Assembly: GCF_902167145.1 (NCBI RefSeq)
Contig: NW_023367383.1
Coordinates: 49,003-113,002 of the forward strand
Source: Zea mays
Lineage: Eukaryota; Streptophyta; Magnoliopsida; Poales; Poaceae
Length of the DNA stretch: 64,000 nt
Direction: 5' to 3'
Shown: one piece after another, positions 46,401-62,100 of the stretch
How the letters are laid out: every line of letters begins with the position of its first letter
How positions within the stretch are numbered: the stretch's first letter is position 1
The notes under the pieces: model-generated
Told to the model about the DNA's origin: nothing
Databases searched by the model: none
The model's input: the letters and a program-made list of their open reading frames with translations, nothing else
Position numbers and translations under genes: made by a program

Positions 46401-49400
46401 AAATGGTCTCCACCAGAAATCCAAGAATGTGATCTATGGCAAGGAAACATATGTGGGGTGAGGTGTATGAGCCTCTGGTCGATGATCAATGGCCACACAA
46501 CCCCCATTTTTTATGAAAATAGCCATGAACGACCATTTCCAATAATACCGAAGGCTAACACCTACACATATGTTTCCTTGCCATATATCACATTCTTGGA
46601 TTTATGGTAGAGACCATTTCTTGGTCAAACATCCGTAGGTGTTAGCCTTCGGTATTATTGAAAATGGTCATTCATGGCTATTTTCGACACAAATGGGGGT
46701 TGTGTGGCCATTGATCACCGACCAGAGGCTTGTACACCTCACCCCACATATGTTTCCTTGCCATAGATCACATTCTTGGATTTCTGGTGGAGACCATTTC
46801 TTGGTCAAAAATCCGTACGTGTTAGCCTTTGGTATTTTTGAAAATGGTCATTCATGGCTATTTTCGGCAAAATGGGGGTTGTGTGGCCATTGATCATCGA
46901 CCAGAGGCTCATACACCTCACCCCACATATGTTTCCTTGCCATAGATCACATTCTATGATTTCTGGTGGAGACCATTTCTTGGTCAAAAATCCGTAGGTC
47001 TTAGCCTCTAATATTATTGAAAATGGTCGCTCATGGCTATTTTCAAGGTCGCTCATGGATATTTTCATAAAAAATGGGTGTGGGGTGAGGTGTACGAGCC
47101 CCTGGTCGATGATCAATGGCCACACAACCCTAATTTTTGTCGAAAATAGCCATGAACGGCCATTTTCAATGACACTGACGGCTAACACCTACGGATTTTT
47201 GACCAAGAAATGGTCTTCACCATAAATCCAAGAATGTGATCTATGACAAGGAAACATATGTGTAGTGAGGTGTATGAGCCTCTGGTCGATGATCAATGGC
47301 CACACAACCCCCATTTTGCCGAAAATAGCCATGAATGACCATTTTCAATAATACCGAAGGCTAACACGTACGAGTTTTTAACCAAGAAATGGTCTCCACC
47401 AGAAATCCAAGAATGTGATCTATGGCAAGGAAACATATGTGGGGTGAGGTGTATGAGCCTATGGTCGATGATCAATGGCCACACAACCCCCATTTTTGTC
47501 GAAAATAGCCATGAATGACCATTTACAATAATACCGAAGGCTAACACCTACGGATTTTTGACCAAGAAATGGTCCCCACCAGAAATCCAAGAATGTGATC
47601 TATGGCAAGGAAACATATGTGGGGTGAGGTGTACGAGCCTCTAGTCGATGATCAATGGCCACACAACCCCCACATATGTTTCCTTGCCATAGATCACATT
47701 CTTGGATTTCTGGTGGAGACCATTTCTTGGTCAAAAATCCGTAGGTGTTAGCCTTCGGTATTATTGAAAATGGTCGTTCATGGCTATTTTCGGCAAAATG
47801 GGGGTTCTGTGGCCATTGATCATCGACCAGAGGCTCGTACACCTCACTACACATATGTTTCCTTGCCATAGATCACATTCTTGGATTTCAGGTGGAGACC
47901 ATTTCTTGGTCAAAAATCCGTAGGTGTTAGCCTTCGGTATTATTGAAAATGGTCGTTCATGGCTATTTTCGACAAAAATGGGGGTTGTGTGGCCATTGAT
48001 CATCGACTAGAGGCTCATACACCTCACCCCACATATGTTTCCTTGCCATAGATCACATTCTTGGATTTCTGGTGGAGACCATTTCTTGGTCAAAAATCCG
48101 TACGTGTTAGCCTTTGGTATTTTTGAAAATGGTCGTTCATGGCTTGGTCGATGATCAATGGCCACACAACCCCCATTTTTTATGAAAATAGCCATGAGCG
48201 ACCATTTTCAATAATACTAGAGGCTAAGACCTACGGATTTTTGACCAAGAAATGGTCTCCACCAGAAATCCAAGAATGTGATCTATGGCATGGAAATATA
48301 TGTGGGGTGAGGTGTATGAGCCTCTGGTCGATGATCAATTGCCACACAACCCCCATTTTTGTCGAAAATAGCCATGAATGACCATTTACAATAATACCGA
48401 AGGCTAACACCTACGGTTTTTGACCAAGAAATGGTCTCCACCAGAAATCCAAGAATGTGATCTATGGCAAGGAAACATATGTGGGGTGAGGTGTATGAGC
48501 CTATGGTCGATGATCAATGGCCACACAACCCCCATTTTTGTCGAAAATAGCCATGAACGACCATTTTCAATAATATCGAAGGCTAACACCTACGAATTTT
48601 TGACCAAGAAATGGTCTCCACCAGAAATCCAAGAATGTGATCTACGACAAGGAAACATATGTGGGGTGAGGTGTATGAGCCTCTGGTCGACGATCAATGG
48701 CCACACAACCCCCATTTTGCCGAAAATAGCCATGAATGACCATTTTCAATAATACCGAAGGCTAACAGCGACCATTTTCAATAATACTAGAGGCTAAGAC
48801 CTACGGATTTTTGACCAAGAAATGGTCTCCACCAGAAATCCAAGAATGTAATCTATGGCAAGGAAACATATGTGGGGTGAGGTTTATGAGCCTCTAGTCG
48901 ATGATAAATGGCCACACAACCCCCATTTTTTATGAAAATAGCCATGAGCGACCTTGAAAATAGCCATGAGCGACCATTTTCAATAATACTAGAGGCTAAC
49001 ACCTACGGATTTTAGACCAAGAAATGGTCTCCCCCAGAAATCCAAGAATGTGATCTATGGCAAGGAAACATATGTGGGGTGAGGTGTATGAGCCTCTAGT
49101 CGATGATCAATGGCCACACAACCCCCATTTTTGTCGAAAATAGCCATGAACGACCATTTTCAATAATATCGAAGGCTAACACCTACGGATTTTTGACCAA
49201 GAAATGGTCTCCACCAGAAATCCAAGAATGTGATCTACGACAAGGAAACATATGTGGGGTGAGGTGTATGAGCGTCTGGTCGATGATCAATGGCCACACA
49301 ACCCCCATTTTTGTCGAAAATAGCCATGAACGACCATTTTCAATAATACCGAAGGCTAACACCTACGGATTTTTGACCAAGAAATGGTCTCCACCAGAAA

Positions 49401-52400
49401 TCCAAGAATGTGATCTATGGCAAGGAAAGGTTGTGTGGCCATTGATCTTCGACCAGAGGCTCATACACCTCACTACACATATGTTTCCTTGCCATAGATC
49501 ACATTCTTGGATTTATGGTGGAGAGTATGAGCGTCTGGTCAATGATCAATGGCCACACAACCCCCATTTTTGTCGAAAATAGCCATGAACGACCATTTTC
49601 AATAATATCGAAGGCTAACACCTACAGATTTTTTGTCGAAAATAGCCATGAACGACCATTTTCAATAATATCGAAGGCTAACACGTACGAGGTTTTGACC
49701 AAGAAATGGTCTCCACCAGAAATCCAAGAATGTGATCTACGACAAGGAAACATATGTGGGGTGAGGTGTATGAGTCTCTGGTCGACGATCAATGGCCACA
49801 CAACCCCCATTTTGCCAAAAATAGCCATGAATGACCATTTTCAATAATAGCGAAGGCTAACACGTACGAGTTTTTAACCAAGAAATGGTTTCCACCAGAA
49901 ATCCAAGAATGTAATCTATGGCAAGGAAACATATGTGGGGTGAGGTTTATGAGCCTCTAGTCAATGATAAATGGCCACACAACCCCCATTTTTTATGAAA
50001 ATAGCCATGAGCGACCTTGAAAATAGCCATGAGCGACCATTTTCAATAATACTAGAGGCTAACACCTACGGATTTTAGACCAAGAAATGGTCTCCACCAG
50101 AAATCCAAGAATGTGATCTATGGCAAGGAAACATATGTGTAGTGAGGTGTATGAGCCTCTAGTCGATGATCAATGGCCACACAACCCCCATTTTGCCGAA
50201 AATAGCCATGAGCGACCATTTTCAATAATATTAGAGGCTAAGACCTACGGATTTTTGACCAAGAAATGGTCTCCACCAGAAATCCAAGAATGTGATCTAC
50301 GACAAGGAAACATATGTGGGGTGAGGTGTATGTGCCTCTGGTCGAAGATCAATGGCCACACAACCCCCATTTTTGTCGAAAATAGCCATGAATGACCATT
50401 TTCAAAAATACCAAAGGCTAACACATTCGGATTTTTGCCCAAGAAATGGTCTCCACCAGAAATCCAAGAATGTGATCTATGGCAAGGAAACATATGTGGG
50501 GTGAGGTGTACGAGCCTCTGGTCGATGATCAATGGCCACACAACCCCCATTTTGCCGAAAATAGCCATGAATGACCATTTTCAATAATACCGAAGGCTAA
50601 CACGTACGAGTTTTTAACCAAGAAATGGTTTCCACCAGAAATCCAAGAATGTAATCTATGGCAAGGAAACATATGTGGGGTGAGGTTTATGAGCCTCTAG
50701 TCGATGATAAATGGCCACACAACCCCCATTTTTTATGAAAATAGCCATGATCGACCTTGAAAATAGCCATGAGCGACCATTTTCAATAATACTAGAGGCT
50801 AACACCTACGGATTTTAGACCAAGAAATGGTCTCCACCAGAAATCCAAGAATGTGATCTATGGCAAGGAAACATATGTAGCGTGAGGTGTATGAGCGTCT
50901 GGTCGATGATCAATGGCCACACAACCCCCATTTTTGTCGAAAATAGCCATGAACGACCATTTTCAATAATATCGAAGGCTAACACCTACGGATTTTTTAC
51001 CAAGAAATGGTCTCCACCAGAAATCCAAGAATGTGATCTACGACAAGGAAACATATGTGGGGTGAGGTGTATGAGCGTCTGGTCGATGATCAATGGCCAC
51101 ACAACCCCCATTTTTGTCGAAAATAGCCATGAACGACCATTTTCAATAATACCGAAGGCTAACACCTACGGATTTTTGACCAAGAAATGGTCTCCACCAG
51201 AAATCCAAGAATGTGATCTATGGCAAGGAAACATATGTGGGGTGAGGTGTACGAGCCTCTGGTCGATGATCAATGGCCACACAACCCCCATTTTGCAGAA
51301 AATAGCCATGAGCGACCATTTTCAATAATATTAGAGGCTAAGACCTACGGATTTTTGACCAAGAAATGGTCTCCACCAGAAATCCAAGAATGTGATCTAT
51401 GACAAGGAAACATATGTGGGGTGTGGTGTATGAGCCTCTGGTCGACGATCAATGGCCACACAACCTCCATTTTGCCGAAAATAGCCATGAATGACCATTT
51501 TCAATAATACCAAAGGCTAACACGTACGAGTTTTTAACCAAGAAATGGTTTCCACCAGAAATCCAAGAATGTAATCTATGGCAAGGAAACATATGTGGGG
51601 TGAGGTTTATGAGCCTCTAGTCGATGATAAATGGCCACACAACCCCCATTTTTTATGAAAATAGCCATGAGCGACCTTGAAAATAGCCATGAGCGACCAT
51701 TTTCAATAATACTAGAGGCTAAGACCTACGGATTTTTTACCAAGAAATGGTCTCCACCAGAAATCCAAGAATGTGATCTATGGCAAGGAAACATATGTGG
51801 GGTGAGGTGTATGAGCCTCTGGTCGATGATCAATGGCCACACAACCCCCATTTTTGTCGAAAATAGCCATGAACGACCATTTTCAATAATATCGAAGGCT
51901 AACACCTACGGATTTTTGACCAAGAAATGGTCTGCACCAGAAATCCAAGAGTGTGATCTACGACAAGGAAACATATGTGGGGTGAGGTGTTTGAGCCTCT
52001 GGTCGATGATCAATGGCCACACAACCCCCATTTTTGCCGAAAATAGCCATGAATGACCATTTTCAATAATACCGAAGGCTAACACATACGGATTTTTGAC
52101 CAAGAAATGGTCTCCACCAGAAATCCAAGAATGTGATCTATGGCAAGGAAACATATGTGGGGTGAGGTGTATGATCCTCTGGTCGATGATCAATGGCCAC
52201 ACAACCCCCATTTTTGTCGAAAATAGCCATGAACGACCATTTTCAATAATATCGAAGGCTAACACCTACGGATTTTTGACCAAGAAATGGTCTCCACCAG
52301 AAATCCAAGAATGTGATCTATGGCAAGGAAACATATGTGGGGTGAGGTTTATGAGCCTCTAGTCGATGATAAATGGCCACACAACCCCCATTTTTTATGA

Positions 52401-53084
52401 AAATAGCCATGAGCGACCATTTTCAATAATACTAGAGGCTAACACCTACGGATTTTAGACCAAGAAATGGTCTCCACCAGAAATCCAAGAATGTGATCTA
52501 TGGCAAGGAAACATATGTGGGGTGAGGTGTACGAGCCTCTGGTCGATGATCAATGGCCACACAACCCCCATTTTTGTCGAAAATAGCCATGAACGACCAT
52601 TTTCAATAATATCGAAGGCTAACACCTACGGATTTTTGACCAAGAAATGGTCTCCACCATAAATCCAAGAATGTGATCTATGGCAAGGAAACATATGTGG
52701 GGTGAGGTGTATGAGCCTCTGGTCGATGATCAATGGCCACACAACCCCCATTTTTGTCGAAAATAGCCATGAACGACCATTTTCAATAATATCGAAGGCT
52801 AACACGTACGAGTTTTTAACCAAGAAATGGTTTCCACCAGAAATCCAAGAATGTAATCTATGGCAAGGAAACATATGTGGGGTGAGGTGTATGAGCCTCT
52901 GGTCGATGATAAATGGCCACACAACCCCCATTTTTTATGAAAATAGCCATGAACGACCATTTTCAATAATACCGAAGGCTAACACCTACAGATTTTTGAC
53001 CAAGAAATGGTCTCCACCAGAAATCCAAGAATGTGATCTATGGCAAGGAAACATATGTGGGGTGAGGTCTATGCGCCTCTGGTC

Positions 53085-54870
53085 GATGATCAATGGTCAC
53101 ACAACCCCATTTTTGTCGAAAATAGCCAGGAGCAGCAATTTTCAATGACACTGATGGCTAACACCTATGGATTTTTTACCAGAAATTGTCTCCACCAGAA
53201 ATCCAAGAATGTGGTCTATGGCAAGGAAACATATGTGGGGTGAGGTGTATGAGCCTTTGGTCGATGATCAATGGCCACACAAACCCCATTTTTGTCGAAA
53301 ATAGCTATGAACGACCATTTTCAATAATACCGAAGGCTAACACCTACGGATTTTTGACCAAGAAATGGTCTCCACCAGAAATCTAAGAATGTGATCTATA
53401 GCAAGAAAACGTATGTGGGGTGAAGTGTACGAGCCTCTAGTCAATGATAAATGGCCACACAACCCCCATTTTTGTCGAAAATAGTGATCAACGACCATTT
53501 TCAATAATACTGAAGGCTAACACATATGGATTTTTGACCAAGAAATGGTCTCCACCAGAAATCCAAGAATGTGATCTATGGCAAGAAAACATACATGGGG
53601 TGAGGTGTATGAGCCTCCGGTAGAAGATCAATGGCCACACAACCCCATTTGTGTCGAAAATAGCCATGAACGACCATTTACAATAATACCGAAGGCTAAC
53701 AACTACGGATTTTTGACCAAGAGAAGATCTCCACCAGAAATCCAAGAATGTGATCTATGGCAAGGAAACATATGTGGGGTGAGGTGTACGAGCCTCTGAT
53801 CGATGATCAATGGCCACACAACCCCCATTTTTGTCGAAAATAGCCATGAACGACCATTTTCAATACTTCCGAAGGCTAACACCTACAGATTTTTGACCAA
53901 GAAATCGTCTCCACCAGAAATCCAAGAATATGATCTATGGCAAGGAAACATATTGGGGTGAGGTGTATGAGCCTCTGGTCGATGATCAGTGGCCACACAA
54001 CCCCCATTTTTTGTCGAAAATAGTGATCAACGACCATTTTCAATAATACTGAAGGCTAACACGTATGGATTTTGCCCAAGAAATGGTCTCCACCAGAAAT
54101 CCAAGAGTGTGCTCTATGGCAAGGAAACGTATGTGGGGTGAGGTGTATGAGCCTCTGGTCGATGATCAATGGCCACACAACCCCCATTTTTGTCGAAAAC
54201 AGCCATGAACGACCATTTTCAATAATACCGAAGGCTAACACGTACGGATTTTTGACCAAGAAATGGTCTCCACGAGAAATCCAAGATTGTGATCTATGGC
54301 AATTAAACATATGTGGGGTGAGGTGTACGAGCCTCTGGTCGATGTTAAATGGCCACACAACCCCCTTTTTTGTCGAAAATAGCCATGAACGACTATTTTC
54401 AATAATACCGAAGGCTAACACCTACGGATTTTTGACCAAGAAATGGTCACCACCAGAAATCCAAGAATGTGGTCTATGGCAAGGAAACACATGTGGGTGA
54501 GGTGTATGAGCCTTTGGTCGATGATCAATTGCCACACAACCCCCATTTTTGTCGAAAGTAGCCATGAACGACCATTTTCAATAATACCGAAGGCTAACAC
54601 CTACGGATTTTTGACCAAGAAATGGTCTCCACCAGAAATCCAAGAATGTGATATATGGCAAGGAAACTTATGTGGGGTGAGGTGTACGATCCTCTGGTCG
54701 ATGATCAATGGCGACACAACCCCCATTTTTTGTCGAAAATAGCCACGAATGACCATTTTCAATGACACTGAAGGCTAACACCTATGAATTATTGACCAAC
54801 AAATGGTCTCCACGAGAAATCCAAGATTATGATCTATGGCAAGAAAACATATGTGGGGTGAAGTGTACGA
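53085..54870 (-). repeat. knob180: Island of divergent knob monomers
   Basis: About ten monomers here carry many private changes not seen elsewhere in the window, such as AGCCAGGAGCAGC, AATAGTGATCAACGACC, ACCCCATTTGTGTCG, CCAAGAGAAGATC and GGCAATTAAACATATG. Neighbouring monomers on both sides are close to consensus. Older units spared by recent homogenisation are the simplest explanation. Confidence 0.65.
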
Positions 54871-57800
54871 GCCTCTGGTCGATGATCAATGGCAACACAA
54901 CCCCCATTTTTGTCGAAAATAGCCATGAACGACCATTTTCAATAATACCGAAGGCTAACACGTACGAGTTTTTGACCAAGAAATGGTCTCCACCAGAAAT
55001 CCAAGAATGTGATCTATGGCAAGGAAACATATGTGGGGTGAGGTGTACGAGCCTCTGGTCGATGATCAATGGCCACACAACCCCCATTTTTGTCGAAAAT
55101 AGCCATGAACGACCATTTTCAATAATACCGAAGGCTAACACCTACGGATTTTTGACCAAGAAATGGTCTCCACCAGAAATCCTAGAATGTGATCTACGAC
55201 AAGGAAACATATGTGTGGTGAGGTGTATGAGCGTCTGGTCGATGATCAATGGCCACACAACCCCCATTTTTGTCGAAAATAGCCATGAATGACCATTTAC
55301 AATAATACCGAAGGCTAACACCTACGGATTTTTGACCAAGAAATGGTCTCCACCAGAAATCCAAGAATGTGATCTATGGCAAGGAAACATATGTGGGGTG
55401 AGGTGTATGAGCCTCTGGTCGATGATCAATGGCCACACAACCCCCATTTTTTATGAAAATAGCCATGAGCGACCTTGAAAATAGCCATGAGTGACCATTT
55501 TCAATAATACTAGAGGCTGACACGTACGGATTTTTGACCAAGAAATGGTCTCCACCAGAAATCCAAGAATGTGATCTATGGCAAGGAAACATATGTGGGG
55601 TGAGGTGTATGAGCCTCTGGTCGATGATCAATAGCCACACAACCCCCATTTTTGTCGAAAATAGCCATGAATGACTATTTTCAATGACACTGAAGGCTAA
55701 CACCTATGGATTTTTGACCAAGAAATGGTCTCCACCAGAAATCCAAGAATGTGATCTATGGCAAGGAAACATATGTGGGGTGAGGTGTATGAGCCTCTGG
55801 TCGACGACCATTTTCAATAATACTAGAGGCTAACACCTACGAATTTTAGACCAAGAAATGGTCTCCACCAGAAATCCAAGAATGTGATCTATGGCAAGGA
55901 AACATATGTGGGGTGAGGTGTATGAGCGTCTGGTCGATGATCAATGGCCACACAACCCCCATTTTTGTCGAAAATAGCCATGAACGACCATTTTCAATAA
56001 TACCGAAGGCTAACACCTACGGATTTTTGACCAAGAAATGGTCTCCACCAGAAATCCAAGAATGTGATCTATGGCAAGGAAACATATGTTGGGTGAGGTG
56101 TATGAGCCTCTAGTCGATGATCAATGGCCACACAACCCCCATTTTTGTCGAAAATAGCCATGAATGACCATTTTCAAAAATACCAAAGGCTAACACGTAC
56201 GGATTTTTAACCAAGAAATGGTCTCCACCAGAAATCCAAGAATGTGATCTATGGCAAGGAAACATATGTGGGGTGAGGTGTATGAGCCTCTGGTCGACGA
56301 TCAATGGCCACACAACCCCCATTTTGCCGAAAATAGCCATGAATGACCATTTTCAATAATACCGAAGGCTAAGACCTACGGATTTTTGACCAAGAAATGG
56401 TCTCCACCAGAAATCCAAGAATGTGATATATGGCAAGGAAACATATGTGGGGTGAGGTGTATGAGCCTCTGGTCGATGATCAATGGCACACAACCCCCAT
56501 TTTTGTCGAAAATAGCCATGAACCACCATTTTCAATAATACCGAAGGCTAACACCTACGGATTTTTGACCAAGAAATGGCCTCCACCAGAAATCCAAGAA
56601 TGTGATCTACGACAAGGAAACATATGTGGGGTGAGGTGTATGAGCCTCTGGTCGATGATCAATGGCCACACAACCCCCATTTTTTATGAAAATATCCATG
56701 AATGACCATTTTCAAAAATACCAAAGGCTAACACGTACGGATTTTTAACCAAGAAATGGTCTCCACCAGAAATCCAAGAATTTGATCTATGGCAAGGAAA
56801 CATATGTGGGGTGAGGTGTATGAGCCTCTAGTTGACGATCAATGGCCACACAACCCCCATTTTGCCGAAAATAGCCATGAATGACCATTTTCAATAATAC
56901 CGAAGGCTAAGACCTACGGATTTTTGACCAAGAAATGGTCTCCACCAGAAATCCAAGAATGTGATCTATGGCAAGGAAACATATGTGGGGTGAGGTGTAT
57001 GAGCCTCTGGTCGATGATCAATGGCCACACAACCCCCATTTTTGTCGAAAATAGCCATGAACGACCATTTTCAATAATATCGAAGGCTAACACCTACGGA
57101 TTTTTGACCAAGAAATGGTCTCCACCAGAAATCCAAGAATGTGATCTATGGCAAGGAAACATATGTGGGGTGAGGTGTATGAGCCTCTGGTCGACGATCA
57201 ATGGCCACACAACCCCCATTTTTTATGAAAATAGCCATGAGCGACCTTGAAAATAGCCATGAGCGACCATTTTCAATAATACTAGAGGCTAAGACCTACA
57301 GATTTTTGACCAAGAAATGGTCTCCACCAGAAATCCAAGAATGTGATCTACGACAAGGAAACATATGTGGGGTGAGGTTTATGAGCCTCTAATCGATGAT
57401 AAATGGCCACACAACACCCATTTTTTATGAAAATAGCCATGAGCGACCTTGAAAATAGCCATGAGCGACCATTTTCAATAATACTAGAGGCTAACACCTA
57501 CGGATTTTTGACCAAGAAATGGTCTCCACCAGAAATCCAAGAATGTGATCTACGACAAGGAAACATATGTGGGGTGAGGTGTATGAGCCTCTAGTCGATG
57601 ATCAATGGCCACACAACCCCCATTTTTGTCGAAAATAGCCATGAACGACCATTTTCAATAATAACGAAGGCTAACACCTACAGATTTTTGACCAAGAAAT
57701 GGTCTCCACAAGAAATCCAAGAATGTGATCTATGGCAAGGAAACATATGTGGGGTGAGGTGTATGAGCCTCTAGTCAATGATCAATGGCCACACAACCCC

Positions 57801-57999
57801 CATTTTTGTCGAAAATAGCCATGAATGACCATTTTCAAAAATACCAAAGGCTAACACGTACGGATTTTTTACCAAGAAATGGTCTCCACCAGAAATCCAA
57901 GAATGTGATCTATGGCAAGGAAACATATGTGGGGTGAGGTGTACGAGCCTCTGGTCGATGATCAATGGCCACACAACCCCCATTTTGCCGAAAATAGCC

Positions 58000-60900
58000 A
58001 TGAACGACCATTTTCAATAATACCGAAGGCTAACACGTACGAGTTTTTAACCAAGAAATGGTCTCCACCAGAAATCCAAGAATGTGATCTATGGCAAGGA
58101 AACATATGTGGGGTGAGGTTTATGAGCCTCTAGTCGATGATAAATGGCCACACAACCCCCATTTTTTATGAAAATAGCCATGAGCGACCATTTTCAATAA
58201 TACTAGAGGCTAAGACCTACGGATTTTTGACCAAGAAATGGTCTCCACCAGAAATCCAAGAATGTGATCTATGGCAAGGAAACATATGTGGGGTGAGGTG
58301 TATGAGCCTCTAGTCGATGATCAATGGCCACACAACCCCCATTTTGCCGAAAATAGCCATGAATGACCATTTTCAATAATACCGAAGGCTAACACGTACG
58401 AGTTTTTAACCATGAAATGGTTTCCACCAGAAATCCAAGAATGTAATCTATGGCAAGGAATCATATGTGGGGTGAGGTGTACGAGCCTCTGGTCGATGAT
58501 CAATGGCCACACAACCCCCATTTTTTATGAAAATAGCCATGAGCGACCATTTTCAATAATACTAGAGGCTAACACCTACGGATTTTAGACCAAGAAATGG
58601 TCTCCACTAGAAATCCAAGAATGTAATCTATGGCAAGGAAACATATGTGGGGTGAGGTATATGAGCCTCTGGTCGATGATCAATGGCCACACAACCCCCA
58701 TTTTTGTCGAAAATAGCCATGAACGACCATTTTCAATAATGTCGAAGGCTAACACCTACGGATTTTTGACCAAGAAATGGTCTCCACCAGAAATCCAAGA
58801 ATGTGATCTATGGCAAGGAAACATATGTGGGGTGAGGTGTATGAGCCTCTGGTCGATGATCAATGGCCACACAACCCCCATTTTTGTCGAAAATAGCCAT
58901 GAATGACCATTTTCAATAATACCGAAGGCTAACACCTACGGATTTTTGACCAAGAAATGGTCTCCACCAGAAATCCAAGAATGTGATCTATGGCAAGGAA
59001 ACATATGTGGGGTGAGGTGTACGAGCCTCTGGTCGATGATCAATGGCCACACAACCCCCATTTTGCCGAAAATAGCCATGAACGACCATTTTCAATAATA
59101 CCGAAGGCTAACACCTACGGATTTTTGACCAAGAAATGGTTTCCACCAGAAATCCAAGAATGTGATCTGTGGCAAGGAAACATATGTGGGGTGAGGTGTA
59201 TGAGCCTCTGGTCGATGATCAATGGCCACACAACCCAAATTTTTGTCGAAAATAGCCATGAACGACCATTTTCAATAATATCGAAGGCTAACACCTACGG
59301 ATTTTTGACCAAGAAATGGCTCCACCAGAAATCCAAGAATGTGATCTACGACAAGGAAACATATGTGGGGTGAGGTGTATGAGCCTCTGGTCGACGATCA
59401 ATGGCCACACAACCCCCATTTTGCCGAAAATAGCCATGAATGACCATTTTCAATAATACCGAAGGCTAACACGTACGAGTTTTTAACCAAGAAATGGTTT
59501 CCACCAGAAATCCAAGAATGTAATCTATGGCAAGGAAACATATGTGGGGTGAGGTTTATGAGCCTCTAGTCGATGATAAATGGCCACACAACCCCCATTT
59601 TTTATGAAAATAGCCACGAGCGACCTTGAAAATAGCCATGAGCGACCATTTTCAATAATACTAGAGGCTAACACCTACGGATTTTAGACCAAGAAATGGT
59701 CTCCACCAGAAATCCAAGAATGTGATCTATGGCAAGGAAACATATGTGGGGTGAGGTGTATGAGCGTCTGGTCGATGATCAATGGCCACACAACCCCCAT
59801 TTTTGTCGAAAATAGCCATGAACGACCATTTTCAATAATACCGTAGGCTAACACCTACGGATTTTTGACCAAGAAATGGTCTCCACCAGAAATCCAAGAA
59901 TGTGATCTATGGCAAGGAAACATATGTGGGGTGAGGTGTATGAGCCTCTGGTCGATGATCAATGGCCACACAACCCCCATTTTTGTCGAAAATAGCCATG
60001 AACGACCATTTTCAATAATATCAAAGGCTAATACCTACGAATTTTTGACCAAGAAATGGTCTCCACCAGAAATCCAAGAATGTGATCTATGGCAAGGAAA
60101 CATATGTGGGGTGAGGTGTATGAGCCTCTGGTCGACGATCAATGGCCACAGAACCCTAATTTTTGTCGAAAATAGCCATGAACGACCATTTTCAATAATA
60201 CCGAAGGCTAACACGTACGAGTTTTTTAACCAAGAAATGGTCTCCACCAGAAATCCAAGAATGTGATCTATGGCAAGGAAACATATGTGGGGTGAGGTTT
60301 ATGAGCCTCTAGTCGATGATAAATGGCCACACAACCCCCATTGTTTATGAAAATAGCCATGAGCGACCATTTTCAATAATACTAGAGGCTAAGACCTACG
60401 GATTTTTGACCAAGAAATGGTCTCCACCAGAAATCCAAGAATGTGATCTATGGCAAGGAAACATATGTGGGGTGAGGTGTATGAGCCTCTGGTCGATGAT
60501 CAATGGCCACACAACCCCCATTTTGCCGAAAATAGCCATGAATGACCATTTTCAATAATACCGAAGGCTAACACGTACGAGTTTTTAACCAAGAAATGGT
60601 TCCACCAGAAATCCAAGAATGTAATCTATGGCAAGGAAACATATGTGGGGTGAGGTGTACGAGCCTCTGGTCGATGATCAATGGCCACACAACCCCCATT
60701 TTTTATGAAAATAGCCATGAGCGACCATTTTCAATAATACTAGAGGCTAACACCTACGGATTTTAGACCAAGAAATGGTCTCCACCAAAAATCCAAGAAT
60801 GTAATCTATGGCAAGGAAACATATGTGGGGTGAGGTGTATGAGCCTCTGGTCGATGATCAATGGCCACACAACCCCCATTTTTGTCGAAAATAGCCATGA

Positions 60901-62100
60901 ACGACCATTTTCAATAATATCGAAGGCTAACACCTACGGATTTTTAACCAAGAAATGGTCTCCACCAGAAATCCAAGAATGTGATCTATGGCAAGGAAAC
61001 ATATGTGGGGTGAGGTGTATGAGCCTCTGGTCGATGATCAATGGCCACACAACCCCCATTTTTGTCGAAAATAGCCATGAATGACCATTTTCAATAATAC
61101 CGAAGGCTAACACCTACGGATTTTTGACCAAGAAATGGTCTCCACCAGAAATCCAAGAATGTGATCTATGGCAAGGAAACATATGTGGGGTGAGGTGTAC
61201 GAGCCTCTGGTCGACGATCAATGGCCACACAACCCCCATTTTGCCGAAAATAGCCATGAACGACCATTTTCAATAATACCGAAGGCTAACACCTACGGAT
61301 TTTTGACCAAGAAATGGTTTCCACCAGAAATCCAAGAATGTGATCTATGGCAAGGAACATATGTGGGGTGAGGTGTATGAGCCTCTGGTCGATGATCAAT
61401 GGCCACACAACCCAAATTTTTGTCGAAAATAGCCATGAACGACCATTTTCATAATATCGAAGGCTAACACCTACGGATTTTTGACCAAGAAATGGTCTCC
61501 ACCAGAAATCCAAGAATGTGATCTACGACAAGGAAACATATGTGGGGTGAGGTGGTATGAGCCTCTCGTCGACGATCAATGGCCACACAACCCCCATTTT
61601 GCCGAAAATAGCCATGAATGACCATTTTCAATAATACCGAAGGCTAACACGTACGAGTTTTTAACCAAGAAATGGTTTCCACCAGAAATCCAAGAATGTA
61701 ATCTATGGCAAGGAAACATATGTGGGGTGAGGTTTATGAGCCTCTAGTCGATGATAAATGGCCACACAACCCCCATTTTTATGAAAATAGCCATGAGCGA
61801 CCTTGAAAATAGCCATGAGCGACCATTTTCAATAATACTAGAGGCTAACACCTACGGATTTTAGACCAAGAAATGGTCTCCACCAGAAATCGAAGAATGT
61901 GATCTATGGCAAGGAAACATATGTGGGGTGAGGTGTATGAGCGTCTGGTCGATGATCAATGGCCACACAACCCCCATTTTGTCAAAAATAGCCATGAACG
62001 ACCATTTTCAATAATACCGAAGGCTAACACCTACGGATTTTTGACCAAGAAATGGTCTCCACCAGAAATCCAAGAATGTGATCTATGACAAGGAAACATA
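58000..62100 (-). repeat. Tandem duplication of a block of about 2178 bp (12 monomers)
   Basis: Unit 1 (about 58000-60180) and unit 2 (about 60180-62100) have the same succession of monomer variants at an offset of 2178 bp. Both include a CATGAAATGG/AAGAAATGG unit, the AACCCAAATTTTTGTCG variant and the GAAAATAGCCA(T/C)GAGCGACCTTG long monomer. Single-base differences and 1-bp deletions (for example GGCAAGGAACATATG in unit 2) distinguish them. Unit 2 is cut short by the polarity switch near 62207. Confidence 0.8.
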
